From: Corynebacterium sp. CNJ-954
GTDB taxonomy: Bacteria; Actinomycetota; Actinomycetes; Mycobacteriales; Mycobacteriaceae
Length of the DNA: 64,000 nucleotides
Assembly (NCBI RefSeq): GCF_001942345.1
Contig: NZ_MKKI01000022.1
Coordinates: forward strand, 1-64,000
Direction of reading: 5' to 3'
Part shown: piece after piece, positions 48,501 to 55,436 of the stretch
Layout of the letters: each line of letters starts with the position of its first letter
Numbering within the stretch: position 1 is the first letter of the stretch
Notes under the pieces: generated by a model
What the model was told of the DNA's origin: nothing
The model's input: only the letters and a program-made list of their open reading frames with translations
The model's database searches: none
Made by a program: the position numbers and the translations under genes

Positions 48501-48843
48501 GCGCGAGCCGTTGCAGCTCAACCGGACGATCAAGGCCGGTCTGCTGACCTCCCTCGGCTTCGGCCACGTGTCCGCGCTGATGGCGCTGGTGCACCCGGAG
48601 GCATTCCGGGTTGCTGTCGCCAACCAGCTCGGTGAGGACGCAGCGAAGAAGTGGGTCGCCACCGCATCCGCACGCCTGCGCGCCGGTGTGCGTCGCCGTG
48701 AGGCCGGGATGCTGGGCCACCGTGCCCTGTTCGAGGAGATCGAGCACCGTCGTTTCGCCGACGGGGTCGAGATCGACGACGCAGAGCCGGCGATGCTGCT
48801 CGATCCGGAGGCACGTGCCGGTGAGGACGGTCTGTTGCGGTGA
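39559..48843 (+). CDS. fas: Type I fatty acid synthase (single-chain)
   Basis: A 3094-residue multienzyme. Domains by motif: acetyltransferase (GHSQG, Ser134), enoyl reductase (LLAGMTPTTVDPEIV near 399; AGGGQVTAEVF), MaoC-type dehydratase (FAWVSGDFNPIH near 1225), malonyl/palmitoyl transferase (GHSLGEY, Ser1438), acyl carrier domain (GVSSRLNQLL, Ser1826 or 1827), ketoreductase (VVTGVTPASIAGGVVGDLL near 2131), ketosynthase (GACATAA, Cys2744; KHDTSTNANDPNE His2896; TGHAKGG His2937). No phosphopantetheine transferase domain is present; acpS follows. ATG 39559 has AAGGA 5 bases upstream; GTG 39532 is the alternative. It makes the C16-C18 acyl-CoAs used for membrane lipids and mycolates. Confidence 0.97.
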   Translation: MTDTSSSFLARLNGGSEKTALLFGGQATPWRPACAQISEDPTLAGEIRDLISASSDLLAPVAAELTAATAGALSLERLAGTGSFAAGASAPVSAALSVPGITAVQYAQLSALKSAGYDAPAAVADGRATALGHSQGVLGAALVNDNGLSDAQIFAIARLIGAAAARTTRSAGFAVGEHTPMLSVRGLERSHLDAVIADAGVDVEVAIHNGRRRFILSGTPDDLGVVEQTVLQLGEKDAAELASKTRGGAPLSPQTEYLEVTVPFHHSSMEPAVEQVVAWAERCGLSGAEAFARAVLTDHIDWVSQVTEARDGGEQGADWFLDLGPGVVASRISADLIEGSGAGIVAAGSLDDVDTLAAPAEDPERTVDWSTYAPRLLDLPTGQVVETAFSRLTGRSPVLLAGMTPTTVDPEIVAAAANAGYWAEMAGGGQVTAEVFDANLTKLKGLLEPGRAVQFNAMFMDRYLWNLHFGGQRVVSKARESGAPLDGVVISAGIPEPDEAPEVIGALRESGFSHIALKPGTVNQIRAGLGIARQIEDTGASIILQVEDGHAGGHHSWENLDDLLTATYAEIRRQKNVVLCVGGGIGTPERSADYLSGDWSVALGLPSMPVDGVLVGTAAMTTKEAKTTDEIKQLLVDTPGVADETGAAFTAPNGGWIAPGNSAGGATSGLSHLRADIHEIDNSAAKCMRLIQEVGGSLEAVNARRDEIIEAMNKTAKPYFGELEKMTYAEVVRRFAELSFPWVDPSWLQRFQELLQRVEARLTTAEHGPVETLFPTVESAEDPEAAVKTLVAAYPSAEVDTLTPLDTAWFIALCRKYPKPMGFVPAIDEDLLAWWGKDCLWQAQDDRYSADQVRIIPGPVSVSGITTVNEPVADLLGRFEEACRARIADSEPATAWSRTEDAQDVESFLKAVPYISWTGHLMDNPAHVIDEDRYDLVVVNDGSDGNPVKVTIDLHLDTFWDDTAAGSGDAQVHAVRSLPVPLILDTTSITGGLPVVDEERLPDTMYGLLAGTAGVGNTAVTGDEITAMPTKVEGSTSETAPFGTFNYNFTLTESLGSEHAGVTGDGLGDLSEVGGGATRAFIVPDALLGTCWPAIYAALGSAMVNDYPVIEGLLNAVHLDHTVALEVSAEELAERAPFQITVTSWAAGIEESSSGRVVTVHHHMHDDQGTLLGRQTERFAIRGRAFGTTPPADPALAGGTGAETTDTPRSTLLRTRVNAPAEMTPFAWVSGDFNPIHTSHVAARVAGLQAPLVHGMWLSATAQHAASAAGSGHHILGWTYRMFGLVQLGDPVDIQVERTGRVAGGGLLLEVTCRINDELVSQGTAVTAAPSTAYVYPGQGIQSKGMGLDERAASKATAAVWERADAHTRATLDFSILTVVRDNPTSLTANGVTYHHPDGVLYLTQFTQVALATLALAQTARLREADALVADAYYAGHSLGEYTALSAYAGTIELETVLEVVFHRGSTMHHLIPRDENGRSNYRMGALRPNQFGVDDDHVVEYVNSVAEQSGEFLEIVNFNLAGEQYSVAGTVAGLAALEKDAAKRTAAAGGKGSFMMVPGIDVPFHSRVLHPGVPDFREKLDDLLPETIDHEVLEGRYIPNLVARPFELTREFVQSILDVVPAEPAQEILDNWDARTKDEAGRASVARTLFIELLCWQFASPVRWIETQDLLLASDRLDIEELVEIGLGAAPTLANLATKTLKLPRFTGADVAVRNVQRDEKLVYHEDVQTIEAPVDEPAEAERESVPTGDVVAEARPDASAPSPAVDEGYATPEPPAPAGSVERPADLPYKASDAIKTLLAYANKLRPEQIGGADTTGTLTNGVSSRLNQLLMDISAELGLSSVEGAAEADVTTLSATVDAAAHNYAAFGPVLGEAVKDRLRKLFGSAGAKATAIADRVTGTWELGPGWVDHATAQILLGSRDGASARGGDLSTLPTSATSMNDVNAIIDEAVTQVGAAHGIPVAKPSAGGAGGGTVDSAALDAFAEEVTGDDGVLANLARHILHDLNLDIPEASSFSDPEADETAAILQAVSEELGATWPKQVAPVFDDRRAILIDDRWATAREDIARLAAGEEIAESATFRGTGETVAKHADWWATHTTDAQLATRFTDIAAAARDETTTGEFAGQVAVVTGVTPASIAGGVVGDLLAEGATVVITASRISAARLEFIKKLYREHASAEAKIWLVPANLSSYRDIDALVDWIGNEQTETVGSEKKLVKPALVPDLFLPFAAPSVSGTVEDAGGNAETQARLLLWSVERSFTALSRIGHEANLAHRLHVVLPGSPNRGTFGGDGAYGETKAAFDAICNKWSNEPWAERVTIAHPRIGWVSGTGLMGGNDPLVDAAVEAGVRVWTPSDIAGELVRLCSSEIRAAASIGPVDADLTGGLDKINLVELREQALADGAFDVAGDGAAAEAAEAPVTVNALPSPVRASQPVAGDTVDSQDEPWGEVTTDLDDMVVVVGLGEVSAWGSGRTRFEAEYGVQADGSVELTAAGVLELAWMTGLLTWKDTPVAGWYDAKGEIVPEEEIFTRYRDEVAARAGVRTFVDDVALEDVHTPAAAEIFLDREVTFSVDSAEDAQSFVEADPNFTRATLDEETGEWSVTRLPGARARVPRRATLARKVGGQFPTDFDPTRWGVPASMVEAIDRIAVWNLVATVDAYLSAGFTPAEILQAVHPSDVAMTQGTGFGGMTSMRKLFVERFLEEDIPSDILQETLPNVVAAHTMQSYVGGYGAMIHPVGACATAAVSVEEGVDKIKLGKADFVVAGATDDMSVESISGFASMNATANSDAMAAKGLNERFYSRANDRRRGGFVEAQGGGTILLTRGSVAAKLGLPVQSVVGYAASFADGAHTSIPAPGMGALAAGRGGQGSKLSKELAKLGVSADDISVVSKHDTSTNANDPNESRLHTRLARAMGRTEGNPMYVVSQKTLTGHAKGGAAVFQTAGLGDMFRTSRIPANRSLDCVDPEMASAPNLVWLREPLQLNRTIKAGLLTSLGFGHVSALMALVHPEAFRVAVANQLGEDAAKKWVATASARLRAGVRRREAGMLGHRALFEEIEHRRFADGVEIDDAEPAMLLDPEARAGEDGLLR

Positions 48844-49313
48844 CCGGATCCTCCTTCGTGATCGGTGTCGGCATCGACGTGGTCGACATCCCGTCGTTCG
48901 CCGAGCAGCTCGACATGCCGGGGTCGCGGTTCGCCGCGTCCTTCACCGGGGCTGAACGGCGCACCTGCGCAAAGCAGGCGCAGACCAGTGGCAACGAGGC
49001 ACAGCATCTCGCTGCCCGGTGGGCGGCGAAGGAGGCGTTCTACAAGGCGTGGACCGCGGCCGAGGCCGGCGACGAGATCCCCGGGGCGAGGATGGACTGG
49101 TCACAGATCGAGGTGGTCAAAGACCGCTGGGGTCGACCGTTCATCCGCCTGCACGAGCCGCTGGCGTCCGTGGTGGACGGGGCACTGGTCCGTCACTTCG
49201 GTGGCGGCGCCCCGGGGAACACGGACAACGGGCATGCGGTCTGGCACCTGAGCCTGTCGCACGACGGGCCTGTCGCCCAGGCCTTCGTGGTCGGGGAGTG
49301 GCGCCGGATGTAG
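48840..49313 (+). CDS. acpS: Holo-[acyl-carrier-protein] synthase (FAS-linked)
   Basis: A 157-residue phosphopantetheinyl transferase with the AcpS motifs IGVGIDVVDIPSF at the start, AARWAAKEAFYKAW near 60 and LSLSHDGPVAQAFVV at the end. GTG 48840 overlaps the fas stop (GTGA), so it is translated together with the synthase whose carrier domain it activates. It replaces the C-terminal PPT domain of fungal FAS. It ends the acc-fas operon before a strong terminator. Confidence 0.94.
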   Translation: MTGSSFVIGVGIDVVDIPSFAEQLDMPGSRFAASFTGAERRTCAKQAQTSGNEAQHLAARWAAKEAFYKAWTAAEAGDEIPGARMDWSQIEVVKDRWGRPFIRLHEPLASVVDGALVRHFGGGAPGNTDNGHAVWHLSLSHDGPVAQAFVVGEWRRM

Positions 49314-49338
49314 TCGACCGCCTCCCGTGGGGACAACG

Positions 49339-49385
49339 CCTGAGCCCGTGCACCGGATCATCTCGATCCGGTGCGCGGGCTCAGG
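49339..49385. terminator. Bidirectional terminator hairpin
   Basis: A 20-bp stem (49339-49358 with 49366-49385, one G-U pair) and a 7-base loop, between the convergent acpS and HbpS-like genes. It touches the latter's stop codon. Length and symmetry suit termination from both sides. Confidence 0.75.
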
Positions 49386-49949
49386 TCACAGGGCATCCCT
49401 GACCGCATTGAGCCCTGCTGCGGCGCATGACTGGTCGTCCATGCCGGACGGAGCGCCTCCGACCCCGATACCGGCGATGGACGATCCGTCCACCTGCACA
49501 CTCACTCCACCAGGCATGAACAGCGTGTCCGGCAACCGGTGCAGGTCGCTGTCGTCGGCCCGGTCGACGAGCTCGCTCGTGTCCGAACCGAACGCCGCAG
49601 CGGTGTATGCCTTGAGCCGGGACGCTTCGATTGTGTGCTCGGCGGCACTGTCCCCGCGGACGAACGCCTGAAGTTGGCCGTTGCGGTCCACCACGGAGAC
49701 AGAGACGAAGGGGAGGTCGTCGGCCACGCACGATGCGAGTGCGGCGTCGGCCGCGGTCGAGGCAGCCGAGGCACTGAGCCGGTCCGGGTGCACGGTGTTG
49801 TCGCTGTTTACGGCGACTGGCTGCGGGTTGTCTGTGGTCGAGGACGCCGAGGTGTCGGACGAAGCATCGTCTGCCGAGCAGCCGACAGCCAGAACGGAGA
49901 CCGCGACGGCTCCGAGTGTGACGATGGCTCGGCGGGTAGATGTGAACAT
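49386..49949 (-). CDS. GlcG/HbpS-family (DUF336) lipoprotein, putative haem-binding
   Basis: A 187-residue lipoprotein with signal peptide and lipobox (LAVGC, Cys24), a Ser/Thr/Asp linker, and one GlcG/HbpS domain (AAADAALASC-like helix near 65, VSVVDRNGQLQAFVRGD near 85, ASRLKAYTAAAFG near 105, GSSIAGIGVGGAPSGMDDQSCAAAGL near 155-180, cited as GIGVGGAPSG). HbpS of Streptomyces reticuli is an extracellular haem-binding member that controls the kinase SenS. This gene is divergent from a NarL-type kinase. ATG 49949 has GGAGAG upstream. Haem binding is inferred. Confidence 0.78.
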   Translation of the reverse strand: MFTSTRRAIVTLGAVAVSVLAVGCSADDASSDTSASSTTDNPQPVAVNSDNTVHPDRLSASAASTAADAALASCVADDLPFVSVSVVDRNGQLQAFVRGDSAAEHTIEASRLKAYTAAAFGSDTSELVDRADDSDLHRLPDTLFMPGGVSVQVDGSSIAGIGVGGAPSGMDDQSCAAAGLNAVRDAL

Positions 49950-50040
49950 GTTCTCTCCAGGGGTGTCGGGGGTGGTCAGTGGTTCCTGCTCCATCGTCGC
50001 CGGACGGCACCTGCCGCACATCGGCGACTGCGCTACTGTG

Positions 50041-50062
50041 CCGTCAATCATTTGATTGACGG
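50041..50062. promoter_or_regulatory. 22-bp dyad between HbpS-like gene and sensor kinase
   Basis: CCGTCAATCA - TT - TGATTGACGG, perfect 10-bp arms in the 130-bp divergent gap. Its centre is about 100 bases from the lipoprotein start and 28 bases from the kinase GTG. It is a strong candidate binding site for the NarL/LuxR-type regulator at 51285, controlling both directions. Confidence 0.6.
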
Positions 50063-50079
50063 CCTGATCGTCGGTTGTC

Positions 50080-51288
50080 GTGGATACTGGTGGGGTGGTG
50101 GATGAATGCAATTCTGTACCTCGCGCGGTGATCGGACGCAGGGTCGACGCCGTCGACGTCACCGTCAACATCGGTCTCGGTCTACTGCTTGTCGTGTGTT
50201 CCTTCCGGTACTTCGAGAATCACCCGATCGATGTGCGCGGTGTCGGCGTCGTCGTTCTCGCCGTCTTGGTGGCGGCTGCGTATCTTGCGGCAGTCATCGC
50301 CGCCTACCGTGACGCGCGTCGTAGTGAGCTGGCGGGTCTGGTTGCGGCGACCGCTCTGTGGGTGCCGTTGGTCGTCGCTGCGCCGTCGTACGGCTGGTGT
50401 GCGTTCGCATTGTTCTTCGCTGTGCACCGCGTGCTTCATGGGGCGGTGGCCCTAGTGGTGTCGGTCGTGATCGTCGTGGCGGTCAGTACCGGTCTGCTGA
50501 TCATGTCGCGTGGTCAGGACCTGGGGTTGGTTCTGGGCCCCCTGCTGGGTGGGGTGGTGATGCTGTTCGCGTACCGTGCGCTCAACCGGTCCCTGGACGA
50601 ACAGCGTGCGTTGGTCGGGGAACTGCTCACCACGCAGGCTCAACTTGCAGCCACCGAACGTGAGGCAGGGGCGCTGGCGGAGCGGCACCGTGTCGCCAGC
50701 GATCTTCACGATACGGCTGTGCAGAGTACCGCGAGCGCCCTGCTTCTGCTCGAGACGGCGGTGCAGAGTGGTGATTCCGCGGGACCTGCGGTCGACGAGG
50801 CCCGACAGGTTCTCCGGGAGGCGTTGTCGGAAACACGTCAAGTCCTCCAGGGTCTGACGGTCGCTGACGGTTCGACGGCCTCTGAGACATCCACGACGTC
50901 GCCTTTCGTCGAGCTCGTGCAGCAGTATGACGCTGATCTCGTACAGTCGGGCGAGTGCGGTGACCTGCCGCCCGCCCTTGAACAAACCCTGCTCCGGGTC
51001 GTACAGGAGGCGCTCCGGAACACGGTGAAACATGCCGGTGATTCGGCGCGTTCTGTGCATCTGCGTATCAACGACGGAATCGCCTCTGTGTCGGTCACGG
51101 ATGAGGGGGCGGGCTTCGACGCCGTCGCAGAGCGCGGTTCAGACTCGCCACGCGGATACGGGCTCCGGGCGATGGCGTGGCGGATCGAGGACGCCGGAGG
51201 AGAGTTCCGGGTGTGGTCGGCGCCGGGAGAGGGCACCGTCGTGTCAGCCGTCGTGCCCCTGGAGCCCGGGGCGGGGGCACAACCGTGA
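50080..51288 (+). CDS. NarL-type sensor histidine kinase
   Basis: A 402-residue kinase. About five N-terminal hydrophobic helices (residues 28-165) with short extracellular loops, a HisKA_3 dimer domain (AERHRVASDLHDTAVQS, phospho-His210) and a HATPase domain with N box EALRNTVKHA, G1 DEGAGFD and G2 GYGLRAM. No large extracytoplasmic sensor is present, which suits sensing via membrane helices or an accessory protein such as the divergent HbpS-like lipoprotein. Start is uncertain: GTG 50080 is used, GTG 50098 is also possible. The stop overlaps the regulator start. Confidence 0.88.
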   Translation: MDTGGVVDECNSVPRAVIGRRVDAVDVTVNIGLGLLLVVCSFRYFENHPIDVRGVGVVVLAVLVAAAYLAAVIAAYRDARRSELAGLVAATALWVPLVVAAPSYGWCAFALFFAVHRVLHGAVALVVSVVIVVAVSTGLLIMSRGQDLGLVLGPLLGGVVMLFAYRALNRSLDEQRALVGELLTTQAQLAATEREAGALAERHRVASDLHDTAVQSTASALLLLETAVQSGDSAGPAVDEARQVLREALSETRQVLQGLTVADGSTASETSTTSPFVELVQQYDADLVQSGECGDLPPALEQTLLRVVQEALRNTVKHAGDSARSVHLRINDGIASVSVTDEGAGFDAVAERGSDSPRGYGLRAMAWRIEDAGGEFRVWSAPGEGTVVSAVVPLEPGAGAQP

Positions 51289-51911
51289 TACGTATCCTTC
51301 TGGTGGACGATCACCCGGTCGTCCGGCATGGTCTCGGTGCACTGCTCGCCACCCAGGACGACTTCGTGGTGGTGGGGGAGGTCGGTGCGGCGTCTGCGGC
51401 GACACAGCTCGTAGGGAATACTCCGGTCGATGTCGCTCTGGTGGACCTGGACCTCGGTGCCGGGATGCCGGATGGCGTTGAGGCGACGAAGGACATCACC
51501 CGAGTCTCCGACGGGACACGGGTCATCGTGTTCTCCGCTTTTGATGCGGATGCGGATGTGGTGCGGGCAGTGGAGGCAGGTGCTGTCGGCTACCTGGTCA
51601 AGGACATTGGTCCGACGGAACTCTTCCGGGCGGTCCGGGACGCGGCCGGGGGAGGAGGCGCACTCGGTGGTCCCGCGGCCGCGAAGCTGATGGAAAGGAT
51701 GCGTCGACCGGACGAAGCTCTCACCCCGCGTGAGCTCGAGGTGATTTCCCTGGCTGCCACGGGGATGGGTAACCGTGAACTCGCCAGGACTATGAGGGTC
51801 AGTGAGGCGACGGTGAAGACGCACCTGCACCGCATCTTCACCAAACTCGGTGTCGACAGCAGGCAGGCGGCGATTGCGGCGGCCGTGGGCCGCGGCCTCA
51901 TCCGTTTTTGA
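51285..51911 (+). CDS. NarL/LuxR-family response regulator
   Basis: A 208-residue regulator. Receiver domain: acidic pair DD8-9, phospho-acceptor Asp54, YLVKDI lysine near 105. LuxR-type HTH near 145-200 (LTPRELEVISLAATGMGNRELARTM cited as LTPRELEVISL, then SEATVKTHLHRIFTKLG). GTG 51285 overlaps the kinase stop, so the pair is co-translated. The perfect dyad at 50041-50062 is its most likely target. Confidence 0.92.
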   Translation: MIRILLVDDHPVVRHGLGALLATQDDFVVVGEVGAASAATQLVGNTPVDVALVDLDLGAGMPDGVEATKDITRVSDGTRVIVFSAFDADADVVRAVEAGAVGYLVKDIGPTELFRAVRDAAGGGGALGGPAAAKLMERMRRPDEALTPRELEVISLAATGMGNRELARTMRVSEATVKTHLHRIFTKLGVDSRQAAIAAAVGRGLIRF

Positions 51912-52067
51912 ACTCACCGGCGGCAGGGGCCCGTCGAGTCCACCGATTGATGGACAAGAGTATGGACGCATCGTGGACGTGGGCGGTGGCCTGGCTCTCT
52001 TAACGTGGTGACAGGGACACCGACGTACGTACAGACCCCGCCGGGGTGTCACGAGGAGGAGACGCGA

Positions 52068-53252
52068 ATGCATGATCGACGGCACGGCCGGACAGTGCAC
52101 GGGATGATCCTGATCCTCGCTCCGGCGGTCCTCGTGGGATGCGCCGGGAGCCCGGAGCCGACGAAGACTTCCACCACCACGTCGGTCACCGCAGCAGCAC
52201 CGTCAGCAGCAGGACGTACCGGTGGTGGGCAGTCGACCCTCGACGCGGAGCTGATCGATGCGGCCTGGCGCGATGACGTGGACCGTGTTGAACTCCTGAT
52301 CGGTCGTGGGGCCGACGTCAACGCCATCGACGACACCTCACAGAACACTGCCCTCACCCGTGCAGCGGAGCGGGGTCACGCCGACATCGTGGGGATCCTC
52401 CTACAGACGGGTGTCTCCGTCGACCATGTGAACAACCTCGGGTGGACCGCGTTGCACGCCGCCCTTGAGTTTGCGCCGCAGGCGGGCGGGGAGCGTCGCG
52501 GGAGCGTGCAGGACTACATCGACGCGGCACGCCTCCTTGTCGCCGCAGGTGCAGATACCGGGCTTCCCGTGCGGTCCGACGGCCGGACGCCCCTGGAGCT
52601 CGCCCGCGGTGCAGGTCTGTCATCGCAGGTGCGACTTCTCGAAGATGCGGAGAGGGCAGTTCCCCCCGCCCAGGGCGAACTCGGTGACGCCGCCGGGCGC
52701 GGCGACGCCGATGCCGCAGCTGTCGCGCTCAGGCACGGTGCGGGACTGGAGGAACGGAACCGGCGACAACAGACACCGCTGCTCGTCGCGGCTGCTGCCG
52801 ACCACCTGGATGTCGCGCGCCTGCTGGTCCGGGCGGGAGCGGATCCGAACGCCGTCGATGACCGGGACGATACGCCCTGGCTCGTCACGGGTGTCACCGG
52901 GTCAGTACAAATGGGGCGGCTCCTCCTGGACGCCGGGGCCGACCTGACGTTGACGAACCGGTTCGGGGGACTGTCACCGATCCCGGCGTCCGAACGTGGA
53001 CACGCTGACTACGTGGAGTGGGTCGTGTCGACCGACGTCGACCTTGACCATGTGAACACCCCCGGCTGGACTGCGCTGCTGGAGGCCGTGGTCTACGGCG
53101 ACGGCAGTGCGCGGTACCAGAGGATCGTCCGAACGCTGCTCGATGCGGGTGCGGACAGCGGGATCGCCGATGCGGAGGGCAGGACGGCCCTTGACCATGC
53201 TGCGAACCGTGGTCAGACCGTGATCGCGCGGATACTGCAGGATGAGCGTTGA
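52068..53252 (+). CDS. Ankyrin-repeat lipoprotein
   Basis: A 394-residue lipoprotein (VLVGC, Cys25) with a Thr/Ala/Ser linker and about nine ankyrin repeats from residue 60 on (typical units: TALTRAAERGHADIVGILLQ, TPLLVAAAADHLDVARLLV, GWTALLEAVV, RTALDHAANRGQ). Exported ankyrin proteins mediate protein contacts; some in Pseudomonas and Campylobacter lie near catalases. It has a good ribosome site (GAGGAGG) and follows the two-component genes by 156 bp, so it may be a target of that system. Confidence 0.85.
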   Translation: MHDRRHGRTVHGMILILAPAVLVGCAGSPEPTKTSTTTSVTAAAPSAAGRTGGGQSTLDAELIDAAWRDDVDRVELLIGRGADVNAIDDTSQNTALTRAAERGHADIVGILLQTGVSVDHVNNLGWTALHAALEFAPQAGGERRGSVQDYIDAARLLVAAGADTGLPVRSDGRTPLELARGAGLSSQVRLLEDAERAVPPAQGELGDAAGRGDADAAAVALRHGAGLEERNRRQQTPLLVAAAADHLDVARLLVRAGADPNAVDDRDDTPWLVTGVTGSVQMGRLLLDAGADLTLTNRFGGLSPIPASERGHADYVEWVVSTDVDLDHVNTPGWTALLEAVVYGDGSARYQRIVRTLLDAGADSGIADAEGRTALDHAANRGQTVIARILQDER

Positions 53253-53576
53253 CACCGGCTCCCGGTGTATTCGCCCCGTCGCCCGATCAGCTCAGACGAC
53301 TGGCAGGAGACGTCAACCGTGGTCCCATGTGTCCGGGACGTCACGGTCACAGAGCACAGGCAGAATCGTGGATGACCGGAGAGACCGGAAGTAACGCAGG
53401 AGGAACACCGAGGATGACGACGAACGACAGTCGAGGGATACGACACCGGTTCCGCCGCGGGAAAGCACCGTGGCGGCGGAATAACCCGGATACGCCCACG
53501 GCACGATGGTCAGTGAAGGATCATCTCGGGGAAGCGACGGGCCGGTTCCGGCTTCGGGGATCTTGACGCGGTACAA
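53253..53576. other. Intergenic region with a doubtful 50-codon frame
   Basis: About 320 bp after the ankyrin gene. It contains a frame at 53414-53566 with a good ribosome site (GCAGGAGG) encoding a very basic peptide (MTTNDSRGIRHRFRRG...). No family was recognised, and it directly precedes a decayed aldo/keto reductase, so it may be relic sequence. Confidence 0.35.
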
Positions 53577-53902
53577 GACGGCGTCGGCCGTGACGCCGAT
53601 GCCTGGGCATCCCTCAATGAGGCCGTCGACACCGGTATCATGCTGCTCGACACCCGTGGGCGTCTACGGCGAACCGCCGAGCAGGAGCCACACCGGCCCA
53701 TGCGATCCATCCGATCGCAGCACTGCAGTCCGAACGGAGTGTCTGGTCGCGAGACGACGAGGATACGGTCGTACCAACGTGCGAGGAACTGGGTGTCGAC
53801 GTCGTCCCCTACAGCCCGCTGCGGCGTGGTTTCCTCACCGGGAGGCTCTCCAAGGATGCCGTCAGCTCAGGTGACGCGGACGTCCCGCCGGCGATCGCCT
53901 AG
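53577..53902 (+). pseudogene. Aldo/keto reductase remnant
   Basis: Two in-place fragments in different frames. 53577 onward reads [20 protein letters not shown], like the early AKR segment that ends in the catalytic LDTADxYG, but breaks off there. From 53690 another frame reads [11 protein letters not shown], then [22 protein letters not shown] and a stop at 53900, the classic AKR C-terminal region. The central third, with the catalytic Lys and His, is missing. It is a deletion-plus-frameshift relic. Confidence 0.7.
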
Positions 53903-55401
53903 CGCCGTTCGTGGTTGATCTGCACGTGTTTGGTGCGGGAGTAGTCCTGCAGCGCGTACAGCGACAGGTCACGGCCGTACCCGGAGCCCTTGAAGCCGCC
54001 CCACGGAACATCGTTGGCCAGTACGAGGTGGCAGTTGACCCAGACGGTGCCGGCGTCGATCCGGCGGGGTACCGACAGGGAGCGCGCGGCATCCGTGGTG
54101 AACACCGAAGCCGCGAGACCGTAGGGGACCTCGTTGGCGCGGTCGACGGCCTCCTTCTCGGTGGTGAAGGTCTCGACGGTGACCACCGGGCCGAAGATCT
54201 CCTCGGAGGCTGCCTCGGTTCCGGGCTGGACACCGGTCAGGACGGTGGGCGCGACGTAGTATCCCTCACCGTCCAGGGCGCCGCCGCCGATGGCTGCGGA
54301 AGCACCGTCGGCGAGTGCGCGGTCGATGAAGGACGTCACGCGGGTGAAGTGGTCCTCGGAGACCAGCGGACCGATCTCCACGTCCTCACCGGCGGCGGGA
54401 TCGCCCACCACCAGGCTCGCCACCTGCTCGACGAGCAGTTCAGTGAACTTCTCGGCGACCGACTCGTGGACCAGGACGCGGGTGCCTGCCCCGCATTCCT
54501 GTCCGGAGTTCCAGTAGCCGGCCTCACGCAGTGATTCGGCTGCCTGCTGCAGGTCAGCATCCTCGAAGATGACCACGGGGGCCTTGCCGCCGAGTTCCAG
54601 GTGGACCCGCTTCAGGGAGTCGCTGGCAGATTCGGCGACGGTCTTTCCGCTTTTCACGCTGCCGGTCAGTGCGACCATGGCGATGTCGGGGTGCCCGGAC
54701 AGGCGGGCGCCCACCACGGAACCCCGTCCGGTGACCACGTTCATCACGCCAGCGGGGAGCAGGTCACCGATGATCTCCATGAACTTCAGCATGCTCAACG
54801 GCGTCTGCTCGGAGGGCTTGAGCACCAGGGTGTTGCCTGCGGCCAGGATCGGCGCGATCTTCCACGCAGCCATGAGCAGCGGGTAGTTCCACGGCACGAT
54901 CGCCCCGATCACCCCGAGCGGTTCGCGGAGGATCATCGACGTGTGGTCGGCGACGTAGTCTCCGGCGCCCTGTTCGGTGAAGGCGCGGGCCGCACCGGCG
55001 GAGAAGCGGAAGATGTCTGCGGTGCCGGAGACGTCGTCGTCGGCGACCATGCGGGGCTTACCGGCGTCGGCGGCCTCGAGACGGCCGAGGACGTCGGCGT
55101 TGGCCTCGATACGGTCGGCGATGGCGAGCAGCAGGTCGGCGCGGTCCTTGGGTGTGGTGTCACGCCAGGTGTCGAAGGCGGCGACGGCGGCGGCGACGGC
55201 GGTGTCGACGTCGTCGGCACTGCCACGGGGGACGTCGGCGATCGTACTGCCGTCGGCGGGGTTGACCAGGGTGACGGTCGTGTCACCGGTGCCGTTGGTG
55301 AAGGCGCCGTCGATGTAGTGCTGCAGCGGGGGCAGGTCCCCCTCGGTGATCAGGGCGGCACCCGATTCGGGACGTCGGACGGTGAAGGTGTGGTTGCTCA
55401 C
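53899..55401 (-). CDS. Aldehyde dehydrogenase (NAD-dependent, betaine/aminobutyraldehyde-like group)
   Basis: A 500-residue [23 protein letters not shown] near 160 (substrate/cofactor site), KPSEQTPLS near 190, [10 protein letters not shown] near 240, catalytic Glu in LELGGKAP near 265, catalytic Cys in [11 protein letters not shown] near 300, and EEIFGPV near 395. GTG 55401 has AAAGGA 8 bases upstream and fits the N-terminus. It is last of three same-strand genes behind the amine oxidase and DapA-like genes, so it probably oxidises the semialdehyde they produce. The exact aldehyde is unknown. Confidence 0.88.
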   Translation of the reverse strand: MSNHTFTVRRPESGAALITEGDLPPLQHYIDGAFTNGTGDTTVTLVNPADGSTIADVPRGSADDVDTAVAAAVAAFDTWRDTTPKDRADLLLAIADRIEANADVLGRLEAADAGKPRMVADDDVSGTADIFRFSAGAARAFTEQGAGDYVADHTSMILREPLGVIGAIVPWNYPLLMAAWKIAPILAAGNTLVLKPSEQTPLSMLKFMEIIGDLLPAGVMNVVTGRGSVVGARLSGHPDIAMVALTGSVKSGKTVAESASDSLKRVHLELGGKAPVVIFEDADLQQAAESLREAGYWNSGQECGAGTRVLVHESVAEKFTELLVEQVASLVVGDPAAGEDVEIGPLVSEDHFTRVTSFIDRALADGASAAIGGGALDGEGYYVAPTVLTGVQPGTEAASEEIFGPVVTVETFTTEKEAVDRANEVPYGLAASVFTTDAARSLSVPRRIDAGTVWVNCHLVLANDVPWGGFKGSGYGRDLSLYALQDYSRTKHVQINHERR

Positions 55402-55436
55402 TGCGGTGGTCCTTTCAGACAGGGAGGGGCAGGTGG

